Of a stretch of 64,000 nucleotides of DNA, positions 46,907-55,142 are shown piece by piece. This DNA is from ZC4RG29 sp964521255. Its GTDB lineage: Bacteria; Bacteroidota; Bacteroidia; Cytophagales; Cyclobacteriaceae. The translations under genes were made by a program, and so were the position numbers. Location: positions 62,001-126,000 of the forward strand of contig CAZFRM010000006.1 in assembly GCA_964521255.1 (NCBI GenBank), in the 5' to 3' direction. Position 1 is the stretch's first letter, and each line of letters opens with the position of its first letter. Under the pieces are notes generated by a model. That model worked only from the letters and a program-made list of their open reading frames with translations, was not told where the DNA came from and searched no databases.

Positions 46907-47350
46907 ATGTTCGCGACTAAAGAACAAAAACGAGTAGCCGAAGAGATTAGCACTTCCAGCAACAACATCGGCAAAGGCACTTTTTTACAAGGCAATATTG
47001 AAACCTACGGTAACATTCGCATTGAAGGAAAAATAAAGGGCGATGTTACATCGAAATCAAAAGTAGCTTTGGGCCAGTCCTCACAAATAGAAGGCAATGT
47101 CATTGCTCAGAATGCAGATATCGAGGGCGAAGTAAAAGGCCGTATTGAAGTAACAGAATTGTTGGTGCTGAAATCAACTGCCATAATCAATGGCGACATC
47201 TCTACTGGCAAAATGGTAGTTGAAACGGGTGCTGTGTTTAATGGCTCTTGCAAGATGGGTATCCCCGCCAAGGAAATTAAACTTAGCGATACAAACGGTC
47301 TTACTGCCCACGCCAATACGATAAGACAAGGAGAGGCAAAAGCTAATTAA
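46907..47350 (+). CDS. Bactofilin family polymer-forming protein
   Basis: 147-residue protein. The central part (about 25-120) is the bactofilin beta-helix, with repeats of hydrophobic and Gly residues such as GNIRIEGKIKGDV, IEGNVIAQNADIEGEV and INGDISTGKMVVETGAVF. Bactofilins self-assemble into filaments and often position peptidoglycan enzymes. The immediate upstream M23 peptidase fits such a job. No membrane helix. Confidence 0.92.
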   Translation: MFATKEQKRVAEEISTSSNNIGKGTFLQGNIETYGNIRIEGKIKGDVTSKSKVALGQSSQIEGNVIAQNADIEGEVKGRIEVTELLVLKSTAIINGDISTGKMVVETGAVFNGSCKMGIPAKEIKLSDTNGLTAHANTIRQGEAKAN

Positions 47351-47413
47351 TTGTTCCTTAGGGCAGGAATGTATAATCTCTTTTTCTGAAAGAGAATAAA
47401 TCCTCACGTTCTG

Positions 47414-47641
47414 ATGGAACAGGAAGACGATGAAAAAAAACTGAAGCGCGGGGCTAACTCCTACCTTAAATATAGTAGTCTGGGACTCCAGTTGCTTTTC
47501 ACAATATTGATTGCCGGTTGGTTGGGCTATAAAGTTGACGAGTACTTCGCGTTCAAGTTCCCTGCCTTTATGTTGTTACTTGGCTTTGCTGCATTCGCCG
47601 GATTTCTTTATCAACTTTACAGAAAAATCAAGAAAGAATAA
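47414..47641 (+). CDS. atpZ: AtpZ/AtpI family protein
   Basis: 75 residues with two membrane helices (about 21-36 and 46-66) and charged ends. The AtpZ/AtpI family sits upstream of F-type ATP synthase genes and is linked to c-ring assembly or Mg2+ supply. The ATG at 47414 opens the ATP synthase region, one base before a GTG-started gene. Confidence 0.85.
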   Translation: MEQEDDEKKLKRGANSYLKYSSLGLQLLFTILIAGWLGYKVDEYFAFKFPAFMLLLGFAAFAGFLYQLYRKIKKE

Positions 47642-47642
47642 C

Positions 47643-48026
47643 GTGCTCAAATTCATCATTGCCTTAACACTTACAGCATTGATCTTTTGGGGCGCATTGG
47701 AGGCAGCAATTACCTATGATTGGATTCACCTCAAGCCCAGCTTTTCCTTCGAGATTTTGGTTTTGTTATTTAGCGCTACGCTTATCATTTTTTTCTACTT
47801 GCTTCGTGTGTCGAAAGACACGTTTGTTCAATTGTACCTTTTGACGATGGCGGTAAAAATTCTGGCCTACGCGTCGTTCGCGCTTATTATGATAGTAAAG
47901 GATCGGGCCGGAGCGACATCGAATGTTCTCTTTTTTTTGGCGGTTTATTTTGTGTTCACCGTCCTGGAAATTGGTTTTCTATACCGTCGATTTAACACCT
48001 CTGGTGACGAGCATAAGCCGTCCTAA
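47643..48026 (+). CDS. Small membrane protein upstream of atpB (AtpI-like position)
   Basis: 127 residues from the GTG at 47643; the open frame upstream of it overlaps atpZ in another frame and is not used. It has four hydrophobic helices (for example IIALTLTALIFWGALEAAI, FEILVLLFSATLIIFFYLL) and a charged tail. Genes at this place in Bacteroidota encode an ATP synthase assembly-type protein, but I do not see a defined family motif. Confidence 0.7.
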   Translation: MLKFIIALTLTALIFWGALEAAITYDWIHLKPSFSFEILVLLFSATLIIFFYLLRVSKDTFVQLYLLTMAVKILAYASFALIMIVKDRAGATSNVLFFLAVYFVFTVLEIGFLYRRFNTSGDEHKPS

Positions 48027-48041
48027 AAAATTTTTAAAACA

Positions 48042-48072
48042 TTTTTTTCTGGTTGATTAATTCCTACTTTTG
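48042..48072 (+). promoter_or_regulatory. Candidate atpB operon promoter
   Basis: TACTTTTG at 48065-48072 is a full match to the -7 consensus. Nineteen bases upstream stands TTTT at 48042-48045, one mismatch from TTTG. The predicted start gives a leader of about 30 bases before atpB, so the F0F1 genes may be transcribed independently of atpZ. Confidence 0.55.
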
Positions 48073-48106
48073 CGGTCGGATTTCAGAACCCCTTTGAGTA
48101 AGCCTA

Positions 48107-49159
48107 ATGAAAGTAAGTACTAACAGAATCAGCAACTTAGCCTCACTATTACTGTTCGTTTTATTAGGTTTTTCTGCCGTTGCTCAAAATGCTGAACATG
48201 CGTCTTCTAATCATTCAGGTGAGGGGCACGCCAAAGAAAAATTAAATGTAAGCGAAGTGATCATTCATCACGTGCTGGATGACCATGTGTGGCATTTTAC
48301 TGATGCGCTGACTCTCCCCCTTCCTGTCATAGTTTATTCAAAAGAGAAAGGCCTTGACATTTTCTCTTCGGGAAAGTTTTATGATGAACATCATAACCTG
48401 AAAGCGTATAATGGATATACACTGGATCACGGGAAAATACATCTGGCCGGCGGAGGACATGTTTTCGATTTTTCAATCACGAAGAATGTAGCCATGCTGC
48501 TTATCAATGCCACATTGCTTTTAGTAGTATTCATGGTTGTGGCAAGAAGTTATCAAAACAATAAGAACAGAGCACCGAAAGGGCTTCAATCGTTTTTTGA
48601 ACCGGTTATTCTTTTCGTTCGGGATGAAGTAGTAAAGCCTAACATTGGTCCTCGCTACGAAAAATTTCTCCCTTATTTACTTACCCTTTTCTTCTTTATT
48701 CTCTTTGGAAATTTATTGGGACTGTTACCCGGAGCAGGTAACCTCACCGGTAACATCGCGGTGACATGCACATTGGCTGTGCTTACTTTCATTATTACAA
48801 ATTTTAATGGTAATAGAGATTATTGGAAACACATCTTCTGGACACCAGGTGTACCGTTTCTTTTGAGACCAATTATTTTATTGGTTGAAATAGTCGGTGT
48901 ATTTACAAAGCCTATTTCTTTAATGGTTCGTTTGTTTGTGGCCATTACGGCAGGGCACATTGTGTTACTAAGCCTTATCTGCCTCACGTTTATTTTCGGA
49001 AGTATTTGGGTTGGTTTTGGTTCGACGATTATAGTATTGTTTATAAACCTGATTGAATTGTTAGTGGCCGGAATACAGGCCTATGTGTTTACGCTGTTCT
49101 CTTCCCTTTACATAGGTATGGCAATAGCGGAGCATGAACATCATGAAGATCATCACTAG
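48107..49159 (+). CDS. atpB: ATP synthase F0 subunit a
   Basis: 350-residue proton channel subunit. An N-terminal signal peptide (ending FSAVAQ) and a His-rich extension of about 110 residues precede the membrane core, as usual in Bacteroidota. The essential Arg lies in SLMVRLFVAITAGH near 270-283, within the fourth helix region. It forms the static half-channels against the AtpE ring. The C terminus is His-rich (EHEHHEDHH). Confidence 0.96.
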   Translation: MKVSTNRISNLASLLLFVLLGFSAVAQNAEHASSNHSGEGHAKEKLNVSEVIIHHVLDDHVWHFTDALTLPLPVIVYSKEKGLDIFSSGKFYDEHHNLKAYNGYTLDHGKIHLAGGGHVFDFSITKNVAMLLINATLLLVVFMVVARSYQNNKNRAPKGLQSFFEPVILFVRDEVVKPNIGPRYEKFLPYLLTLFFFILFGNLLGLLPGAGNLTGNIAVTCTLAVLTFIITNFNGNRDYWKHIFWTPGVPFLLRPIILLVEIVGVFTKPISLMVRLFVAITAGHIVLLSLICLTFIFGSIWVGFGSTIIVLFINLIELLVAGIQAYVFTLFSSLYIGMAIAEHEHHEDHH

Positions 49160-49177
49160 TTTCTTTGTTTCACTTAA

Positions 49178-49438
<261 letters not shown>

Positions 49439-49448
49439 TTGTCCTGAC

Positions 49449-49489
49449 GAACATTGCTGCAGCAATTGGCTGTGGCAATGTTCTTTTTT
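49449..49489 (+). terminator. Hairpin with T-run between atpE and atpF
   Basis: GAACATTGC at 49449-49457 pairs with GCAATGTTC at 49475-49483, and inside it CAGC pairs with GCTG around a 5-base loop, so 13 base pairs form with one TG/TG internal loop. Six T residues follow at 49484-49489. This is the form of a rho-independent terminator, yet it lies inside the ATP synthase operon. It would cut or slow transcription after atpE, giving more of the c subunit than of downstream subunits. Confidence 0.7.
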
Positions 49490-49515
49490 AAAAAGAGAAT
49501 TTACTAAAGAAAAAT

Positions 49516-50010
49516 ATGCAACTCCTCAATTTTGATCCCGGTCTTATTCTATGGCAGCTAATCGTTTTCCTGCTATTATTTTTCCTGTTAGCCAAGTTAG
49601 CCTGGAAACCTATCATCAATTCATTGAAGGAGAGAGAACAATCCATACAAGATGCTATTGATTCAGCAGAGAAGGCTCGCATTGAGATGACTACGCTGAA
49701 ATCTGAAAATGAGAAGTTGTTGAAAGAGGCGCGTGAAGAACGTGATAAAATGTTGCGCCAGGCGCGTGAAGCGACGAACCGCATGAAGGATGAAGCACAA
49801 CTTGAAGCTAAAAAAGCGGCTGATAAAATTATTGAAGATGCCAAGGCAGCAATTAACATTGAAAAGCAGGCCGCGCTGAAAGAAGTAAAAATTCAAGTCG
49901 CTAATTTTGCGCTTGAGGTTGCCAGTAAGTTGATGAAGAAAAATCTTTCTGACGACAAAGCACAGAAGGCTTTGGTTGAACAATACATTGACGATTTAAA
50001 ATTGAATTAA
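49516..50010 (+). CDS. atpF: ATP synthase F0 subunit b
   Basis: 164-residue peripheral stalk protein with one N-terminal membrane helix (about 10-28, LILWQLIVFLLLFFLLAKL) and a long charged, coiled-coil helix up to about residue 140. The typical WKPI start of the helix is visible. It pairs with AtpH at the stalk tip. Confidence 0.94.
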   Translation: MQLLNFDPGLILWQLIVFLLLFFLLAKLAWKPIINSLKEREQSIQDAIDSAEKARIEMTTLKSENEKLLKEAREERDKMLRQAREATNRMKDEAQLEAKKAADKIIEDAKAAINIEKQAALKEVKIQVANFALEVASKLMKKNLSDDKAQKALVEQYIDDLKLN

Positions 50011-50013
50011 GGG

Positions 50014-50574
50014 ATGGCTGAATCGCGCGCTGCATTACGATACGTTAAGTCCCTACTCGGCCTCGCTGTAGAGCAAGGTGCATTAGAGCAGGTACACAAC
50101 GACATGCTTTTGTTTGATCGTGTATGTGAAGAAAACCGTTCTTTCGTATTGATGCTCAAAAACCCGATCATTAAGCACGCTAAAAAGAGAGACATTTTGC
50201 AGAAGTTGTTTGCCGGCAAAGTACACAGCCTTACGATGGCCATATTCGATATCATTACCCGAAAAAATCGGGAAGCGTTATTGCCCGCCATTGCAAGTGA
50301 ATTTCATCAAGCTTACAACGTCTATAAAAATATCAGCAAAGCCACTGTTACAACTGCAGTTCCTATTGACAATGAACTTAGGTCGCAGTTTGAGACTATG
50401 GTTAAAAGTATCAGCAAAAAAGATAAAGTTGAACTAAAGGAGAATGTTGATAAGGAAATGATCGGAGGATTTATTCTAAATGTGGGTGACAAGCAGATTG
50501 ATGCCTCAATAAAGAATAAACTCAAAATGCTGAAAGTAAAACTCAGTCATAATCCCTACATAAAAGAATTTTAA
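50014..50574 (+). CDS. atpH: ATP synthase F1 subunit delta
   Basis: 186-residue stalk protein linking the alpha subunits with subunit b. It has an N-terminal six-helix domain beginning ESRAALRYVKSLLGLAVEQG and the conserved C-terminal motif KEMIGGFILNVGDKQIDAS near 149-167. It starts 3 bp after atpF. Confidence 0.94.
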   Translation: MAESRAALRYVKSLLGLAVEQGALEQVHNDMLLFDRVCEENRSFVLMLKNPIIKHAKKRDILQKLFAGKVHSLTMAIFDIITRKNREALLPAIASEFHQAYNVYKNISKATVTTAVPIDNELRSQFETMVKSISKKDKVELKENVDKEMIGGFILNVGDKQIDASIKNKLKMLKVKLSHNPYIKEF

Positions 50575-50598
50575 TAACGATTAATTGTAAAGAATATC

Positions 50599-52173
50599 AT
50601 GGCAGAAATCAGACCGGAAGAAGTATCAGCAATTTTAAGAGAACAACTTTCTCAATCGCGTACGGATGCTGAGTTGGAAGAAGTAGGTACAGTACTAACC
50701 GTTGGCGACGGCGTAGCGCGTATCTATGGATTAACGCATGCACAGGCCGGTGAACTGTTGGAATTTGAAAATGGATTAAAAGCGCTTGTTCTTAATCTTG
50801 AAGAAGATAACGTAGGCGCTGTATTGTTGGGTGAATCCAAAGATATTCGTGAAGGTGATACCGTTAAACGTACAGGTAAAATTGCCTCCATTAATGTAGG
50901 CGATGGAATGCTTGGCCGTGTTGTAGATACATTAGGTAATCCGGTTGATGGTAAGGGGCCTTTAACTGGCCCGCTTTATGACATGCCATTAGAGAGAAAA
51001 GCTCCTGGTGTTATTTTCCGTCAGCCGGTAAATGAGCCATTACAAACAGGTATTAAAGCGATTGACTCCATGATCCCCATTGGTCGTGGTCAGCGTGAAT
51101 TGATAATTGGTGATCGCCAGACAGGCAAGACTGCTGTTGCTATTGACACGATCATTAACCAAAAAGAATTTTACGAAAGAGGCGAACCGGTATTCTGTAT
51201 TTATGTAGCCATTGGACAAAAAGCATCCACAGTAGCAACGGTTGCCGCAGCATTAGAAAAAGCTGGTGCCTTACAATACACTGTAATCGTTTCTGCCGCT
51301 GCTTCTGATCCGGCGCCAATGCAATTCTTCGCTCCATTTACCGGTGCAGCTATCGGAGAATTTTTCCGCGATACGGGTCGTCCTGCCCTTGTGGTTTATG
51401 ATGATCTTTCAAAGCAAGCGGTTGCTTACCGGGAAGTATCTTTGTTGTTAAGAAGACCTCCCGGACGTGAAGCCTATCCTGGTGATGTATTTTATCTTCA
51501 CTCACGCTTGCTTGAAAGAGCGGCGAAGATCATCAATAACGATACGATTGCTCAAAGCATGAACGATTTGCCAGCATCAATCAAATCACTCGTAAAAGGT
51601 GGTGGATCGTTGACGGCACTTCCCATAATTGAAACACAGGCGGGTGACGTATCAGCATACATTCCTACCAATGTTATTTCAATCACGGATGGACAGATAT
51701 TCCTTGAAACTAACTTGTTCAACTCTGGTATTCGCCCTGCTATTAACGTTGGTATTTCGGTATCACGTGTGGGTGGTTCTGCACAGATCAAGTCAATGAA
51801 AAAAGTTGCAGGTACACTCAAGCTTGACCAGGCTCAGTTCCGTGAGTTGGAAGCCTTTGCAAAGTTTGGTTCTGATCTTGATGCTGCTACAAAACTGACT
51901 ATTGAACGCGGAAGAAGAAACACTGAAATATTAAAGCAAGATCAATACGCACCGGTTCCTGTTGAGGAACAGGTTGCTATCATCACAGCTTCTACCAGAG
52001 GTTTTATGGATAAAGTTCCCGTAAACAAGGTTAAGGAATTTGAAAAAGAGTTTCTTGAATTAATGCGCCTTAATAACAAAGCTGTATTAGATAATTTAAG
52101 AGCTGGTAAATTTGAAGATGCCGATGTGGATGTGATGAAGAAAGTCGCTATCGATCTCGCCAGTAAATACTAA
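50599..52173 (+). CDS. atpA: ATP synthase F1 subunit alpha
   Basis: 524-residue subunit. The P-loop region has [13 protein letters not shown] near 174-186, the domain start includes GDGVARIYG, and the C terminus has the family's helical domain. It forms the hexamer with beta, whose gene is not in this window. It lies between atpH and atpG. Confidence 0.97.
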   Translation: MAEIRPEEVSAILREQLSQSRTDAELEEVGTVLTVGDGVARIYGLTHAQAGELLEFENGLKALVLNLEEDNVGAVLLGESKDIREGDTVKRTGKIASINVGDGMLGRVVDTLGNPVDGKGPLTGPLYDMPLERKAPGVIFRQPVNEPLQTGIKAIDSMIPIGRGQRELIIGDRQTGKTAVAIDTIINQKEFYERGEPVFCIYVAIGQKASTVATVAAALEKAGALQYTVIVSAAASDPAPMQFFAPFTGAAIGEFFRDTGRPALVVYDDLSKQAVAYREVSLLLRRPPGREAYPGDVFYLHSRLLERAAKIINNDTIAQSMNDLPASIKSLVKGGGSLTALPIIETQAGDVSAYIPTNVISITDGQIFLETNLFNSGIRPAINVGISVSRVGGSAQIKSMKKVAGTLKLDQAQFRELEAFAKFGSDLDAATKLTIERGRRNTEILKQDQYAPVPVEEQVAIITASTRGFMDKVPVNKVKEFEKEFLELMRLNNKAVLDNLRAGKFEDADVDVMKKVAIDLASKY

Positions 52174-52192
52174 GATTCTATAGTTAAGAAGT

Positions 52193-53077
52193 ATGCCGAG
52201 TTTAAAGGAAGTTAAGAACCGAATTACATCTGTTACGTCAACACAGCAGATCACCAAAGCCATGAAGATGGTGGCGGCTGCGAAGTTGCGTAAATCACAA
52301 GAACGTATCGTTCAAATGCGGCCCTTTGCCAAAAAACTGGCGGCTATCCTTCAAAACCTTTCAGGTGCGGAAACATCAGGCGATTCAGATAATTGGTACA
52401 GTGCCGTTCGTGAAGAAAAGAAAATTTTAATTATTGCTATAAGCTCAGACCGCGGACTTTGCGGATCATTTAACAGTAACGTCTTTAAGGGAGTAAACAA
52501 TCTTATTTCTGAAAAGTATAGTGAACAGTTCAGGAAAGGAAATGGTACTATACTCGTAATTGGCAGAAAGGCGTTGGATTATTTTTCAAAGAGGAAGTAT
52601 AATGTGATTAGCGAGTACGCAACATTATTTCAAAACTTAACTTTTGAAAAAGTATCCACGCCAGCAGCGTTTGTGATGGATGAATTTCGTAAAGGAAAGT
52701 ATGATAAGGTTGAGTTGGTTTACAACGAATTCAAAAATGTAGCTACTCAAATTTTGCAGGTAGAACAATTCCTTCCGGTTACTCCGCCAAACGTAGAAGG
52801 GAAGGGGAATCAAATTGATTACATTTATCAACCTAACCAGGAAGAGATACTTACAGGGTTAATTCCTAAGTCTCTAAAAGTTCAATTGTTTAAGGGACTA
52901 CTGGATTCTGATGCGGCCTTCAACGGTGCTCAGATGACAGCCATGGATAAGGCAACCGAAAACGCCGGAGAGTTGTTGAAGGAGCTTAAACTAAGTTATA
53001 ACCGTTCTCGCCAGGCTGCTATTACCAAAGAGATTCTAGAAATTGTTGGTGGAGCAGAGGCACTGAAGTCGGCTTAG
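52193..53077 (+). CDS. atpG: ATP synthase F1 subunit gamma
   Basis: 294-residue rotor shaft. The N terminus has LKEVKNRITSVTSTQQITKAMKMVAAAKLRK and the C terminus GELLKELKLSYNRSRQAAITKEILEIVGGAEAL, the two halves of the central coiled coil. The middle has SSDRGLCGSFNSNV near 85-98. It is the last gene of the operon and is followed by a terminator; atpD and atpC are absent. Confidence 0.97.
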   Translation: MPSLKEVKNRITSVTSTQQITKAMKMVAAAKLRKSQERIVQMRPFAKKLAAILQNLSGAETSGDSDNWYSAVREEKKILIIAISSDRGLCGSFNSNVFKGVNNLISEKYSEQFRKGNGTILVIGRKALDYFSKRKYNVISEYATLFQNLTFEKVSTPAAFVMDEFRKGKYDKVELVYNEFKNVATQILQVEQFLPVTPPNVEGKGNQIDYIYQPNQEEILTGLIPKSLKVQLFKGLLDSDAAFNGAQMTAMDKATENAGELLKELKLSYNRSRQAAITKEILEIVGGAEALKSA

Positions 53078-53095
53078 TGCGATTTAATTATAAGC

Positions 53096-53135
53096 AAGCT
53101 CATCCTGCAACCCGGGATGAGCTTTTGTTTTTTCA
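53096..53135 (+). terminator. Rho-independent terminator of the atp operon
   Basis: AAGCTCATCC at 53096-53105 pairs fully with GGATGAGCTT at 53115-53124 over a 9-base loop. TTTGTTTTTTC follows. It lies 19 bases after the atpG stop. Confidence 0.9.
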
Positions 53136-53138
53136 TTA

Positions 53139-53290
53139 TTGTCCGACTAAAATGCAGCATTCGTTTCAATCCCTTGATTTTCTTGATGTTTCTTTATCTG
53201 GCCTCACTCCTACCTCTCTCCGAAGGAGAGAGACTATGGAATCAAGAAAATCAAGGGATTATGTAGGTGTGCGTTTTTTAGTCGGACATT
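53139..53290. repeat. Nested palindromic element (MITE-like)
   Basis: Three inverted repeats lie one inside the other. Outermost: TGTCCGACTAAAA at 53140-53152 with its complement at 53276-53288 (13/13). Middle: AATCCCTTGATTTTCTTGAT at 53168-53187 with its complement at 53241-53260 (20/20). Inner: CTCTCTCC at 53214-53221 with GGAGAGAG at 53225-53232. TA flanks both ends (53137-53138 and 53290-53291). The form is that of a small non-autonomous element, or of a dispersed palindrome of the kind common in Bacteroidota genomes. No transposase is encoded. Confidence 0.65.
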
Positions 53291-53303
53291 AGTGTTATTT
53301 TTT

Positions 53304-54116
53304 ATGAATAAACTGATTAACGCATATCGGTTTTTAAACATTACCAGCATTGATGTTTCTGCAGGTGCAATAATATGTGCATGCTTCTTTGCAAAAGTGA
53401 TGAATGTTCTTGTGCTCCCTTCTGCATTCATTGCTCTCGGTCTTACTGTGTGGATCATTTACACCGCTGATCATTTACTTGATGCAAAAAGATTAACATC
53501 CACAGCATCTACTCAAAGACACAGGGTTCATCAACGGTACTTTAAGATTTTTTCTGTATTGGTTTTCCTTGCCTTGGTTGCTGATGTACTGGCCGTTTTG
53601 ATGATACGCAAACCACTTTTTATTGCAGGATTGTTTTTGAGTTTGTTCATTGTGCTCTACCTAATCGCACAACGTTATCTTAACCTGTTCAAAGAATTTT
53701 GTGGTGGCATTCTTTATACAGTTGGTGTTACCTTGCCCGCATTAATATTCGGATACACTGAAATTCAGTTGCCGGTTGTACTTCTCATTATCCAATTTTT
53801 GCTAACGACATGGATCAACCTTTTTCTATTCTCACTCTTCGATAAGGAAAGAGATGAACAGGACAACCGCATTTCTTTCGCCACAAAAATGGGAACGTCG
53901 GCTACCAGAACTTTGATACTTCTCTTATTTGTAATTTGTGTGAGCCTTGCCATTTATCAGATTATACATTTCACTTCGCATGCCGCTGTAATCGTATTAT
54001 TGATGGATATTATCCTGGTTGTAATTCTTTTGATGAAAAACAAGTTTGCACATGAAGATAGATTTAGATTATTGGGAGATGCTGTTTTTCTCTTACCCAT
54101 ATTTTATCTTCTTTAG
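53304..54116 (+). CDS. UbiA prenyltransferase-like membrane protein
   Basis: 270 residues from the ATG at 53304, with seven or eight hydrophobic helices. The first acidic motif is YTADHLLDAKR near residues 53-63 and the second is DKERDEQDNR near 176-185, the two places where UbiA enzymes bind Mg-diphosphate. Both are variant forms, so family membership is likely but the substrate is open. It is followed 22 bp later by a methyltransferase gene, repeating the pairing seen at 21-24 kb. Confidence 0.7.
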   Translation: MNKLINAYRFLNITSIDVSAGAIICACFFAKVMNVLVLPSAFIALGLTVWIIYTADHLLDAKRLTSTASTQRHRVHQRYFKIFSVLVFLALVADVLAVLMIRKPLFIAGLFLSLFIVLYLIAQRYLNLFKEFCGGILYTVGVTLPALIFGYTEIQLPVVLLIIQFLLTTWINLFLFSLFDKERDEQDNRISFATKMGTSATRTLILLLFVICVSLAIYQIIHFTSHAAVIVLLMDIILVVILLMKNKFAHEDRFRLLGDAVFLLPIFYLL

Positions 54117-54138
54117 ATAAATCCCGTTTCGAAAATTT

Positions 54139-54753
54139 ATGAATGATTTTGATCGAATAGCCGGCGGATATGACTTTCTCGCAAGAACTGTTTTTGGCAA
54201 GAGCATTACAGATTGTCAAACACACTTTCTCTCTGAAATACCAGACTCATGTGACATATTAATTCTTGGTGGAGGAACGGGTTGGATAATAGAAGAGCTA
54301 AAAGACAGAACAAAAGATCTTCGCATCTGCTATGTTGAATTATCCGGGCAAATGATTTCTAAAGCAAAGTCACAACCCGCTTCTTCACATGTTGTTTTTA
54401 TTCATGGAAGTGAAAAGGATATTCCAAAGGACAGGATGTTTGATGTAGTCATTACTAATTTTTTTCTCGATCTGTTTTCTGATGATGAACTGAAAACAAA
54501 AATTCAACTCATTCATCCCTTTTTGAAAGACAATGGAATTTGGTTAGTTTCTGATTTTGTAAATCAAAAATGGTGGCATCGTATTATCCTTTGGATTATG
54601 TATCGTTTTTTCAAATTGACGGCGAAGATTGAAGCCTCCACTTTACCTCGATGGGAATCTGTTCTGAACGCTTATGGCTTCATCGAATTAAAAAGTCATT
54701 TTTATTACGGGGCATTTATTAAGAGTGTGGTTTACAAGAGAGATTATTTTTGA
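54139..54753 (+). CDS. Class I SAM-dependent methyltransferase
   Basis: 204-residue methyltransferase. The SAM site is ILILGGGTGWIIEEL near residues 40-54, with the acidic residue of strand 2 in CYVELSGQM near 66-74 and TNFFLDLFS near 109-117. The N terminus FDRIAGGYDFLARTVFG is of the ubiquinone/menaquinone methyltransferase kind. It is likely co-transcribed with the UbiA-like gene 22 bp upstream. The acceptor is unknown. Confidence 0.82.
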   Translation: MNDFDRIAGGYDFLARTVFGKSITDCQTHFLSEIPDSCDILILGGGTGWIIEELKDRTKDLRICYVELSGQMISKAKSQPASSHVVFIHGSEKDIPKDRMFDVVITNFFLDLFSDDELKTKIQLIHPFLKDNGIWLVSDFVNQKWWHRIILWIMYRFFKLTAKIEASTLPRWESVLNAYGFIELKSHFYYGAFIKSVVYKRDYF

Positions 54754-54917
54754 GGAGGATTTTTCAGGTTGGCGTTAAGTTTTTTGATGGTCTCACCTAA
54801 CCGTTTCTCACGGGTCTCAATTTTTTTTGCTGAAGTAATCCATACAACATATCCCTTAAACCCTGTTTTACCAATTGAAAGAAGAAGGCTCTTTATACCC
54901 CTGAACAAAATCTCATG
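54744..54917 (-). pseudogene. Remnant of a YdeI/OmpD-associated (OmdA) family gene
   Basis: On the minus strand, 57 codons stay open and end in GYVVWITSAKKIETREKRLG, which resembles the C-terminal helices of the YdeI/OmdA family (pattern W-I-x-SAK-x-x-ETR-x-x-R). An in-frame stop lies directly upstream, no ATG is available, and the N-terminal domain is missing. Similarity is by eye. The rest of the 389-base gap (54918-55142) shows no gene or clear signal. Confidence 0.5.
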
Positions 54918-55142
54918 TCAGGTTTTGAAGGGTTGCCTTGTATCTGGTTGATCAAATTATGGCCTTAAAATTAAATTTAACGCTGGTTCTAAAACGTCTC
55001 AAAGTGCGGAAAATAGGATTTTTAATTTTTTTTGTCAGGGCTATAGTTTCTATATTGCAAGATTGAACAAAGATTTCAGGAGCAAGTAATCATTGTTCAA
55101 ACTATAAAAGACTCCGGAGCCAAGATCTACCTTAAACCTAAC

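Noticed and set aside
47511..47642. Upstream extension of the small membrane gene before atpB
   Set aside because: It overlaps atpZ in another frame and reads as an unrelated Ser/Leu-rich tract; the GTG at 47643 starts the membrane protein.
53077..53292. 71-codon open frame through the terminator and the nested palindrome
   Set aside because: It consists of palindromic repeat sequence and overlaps the atpG stop; no sign of coding.
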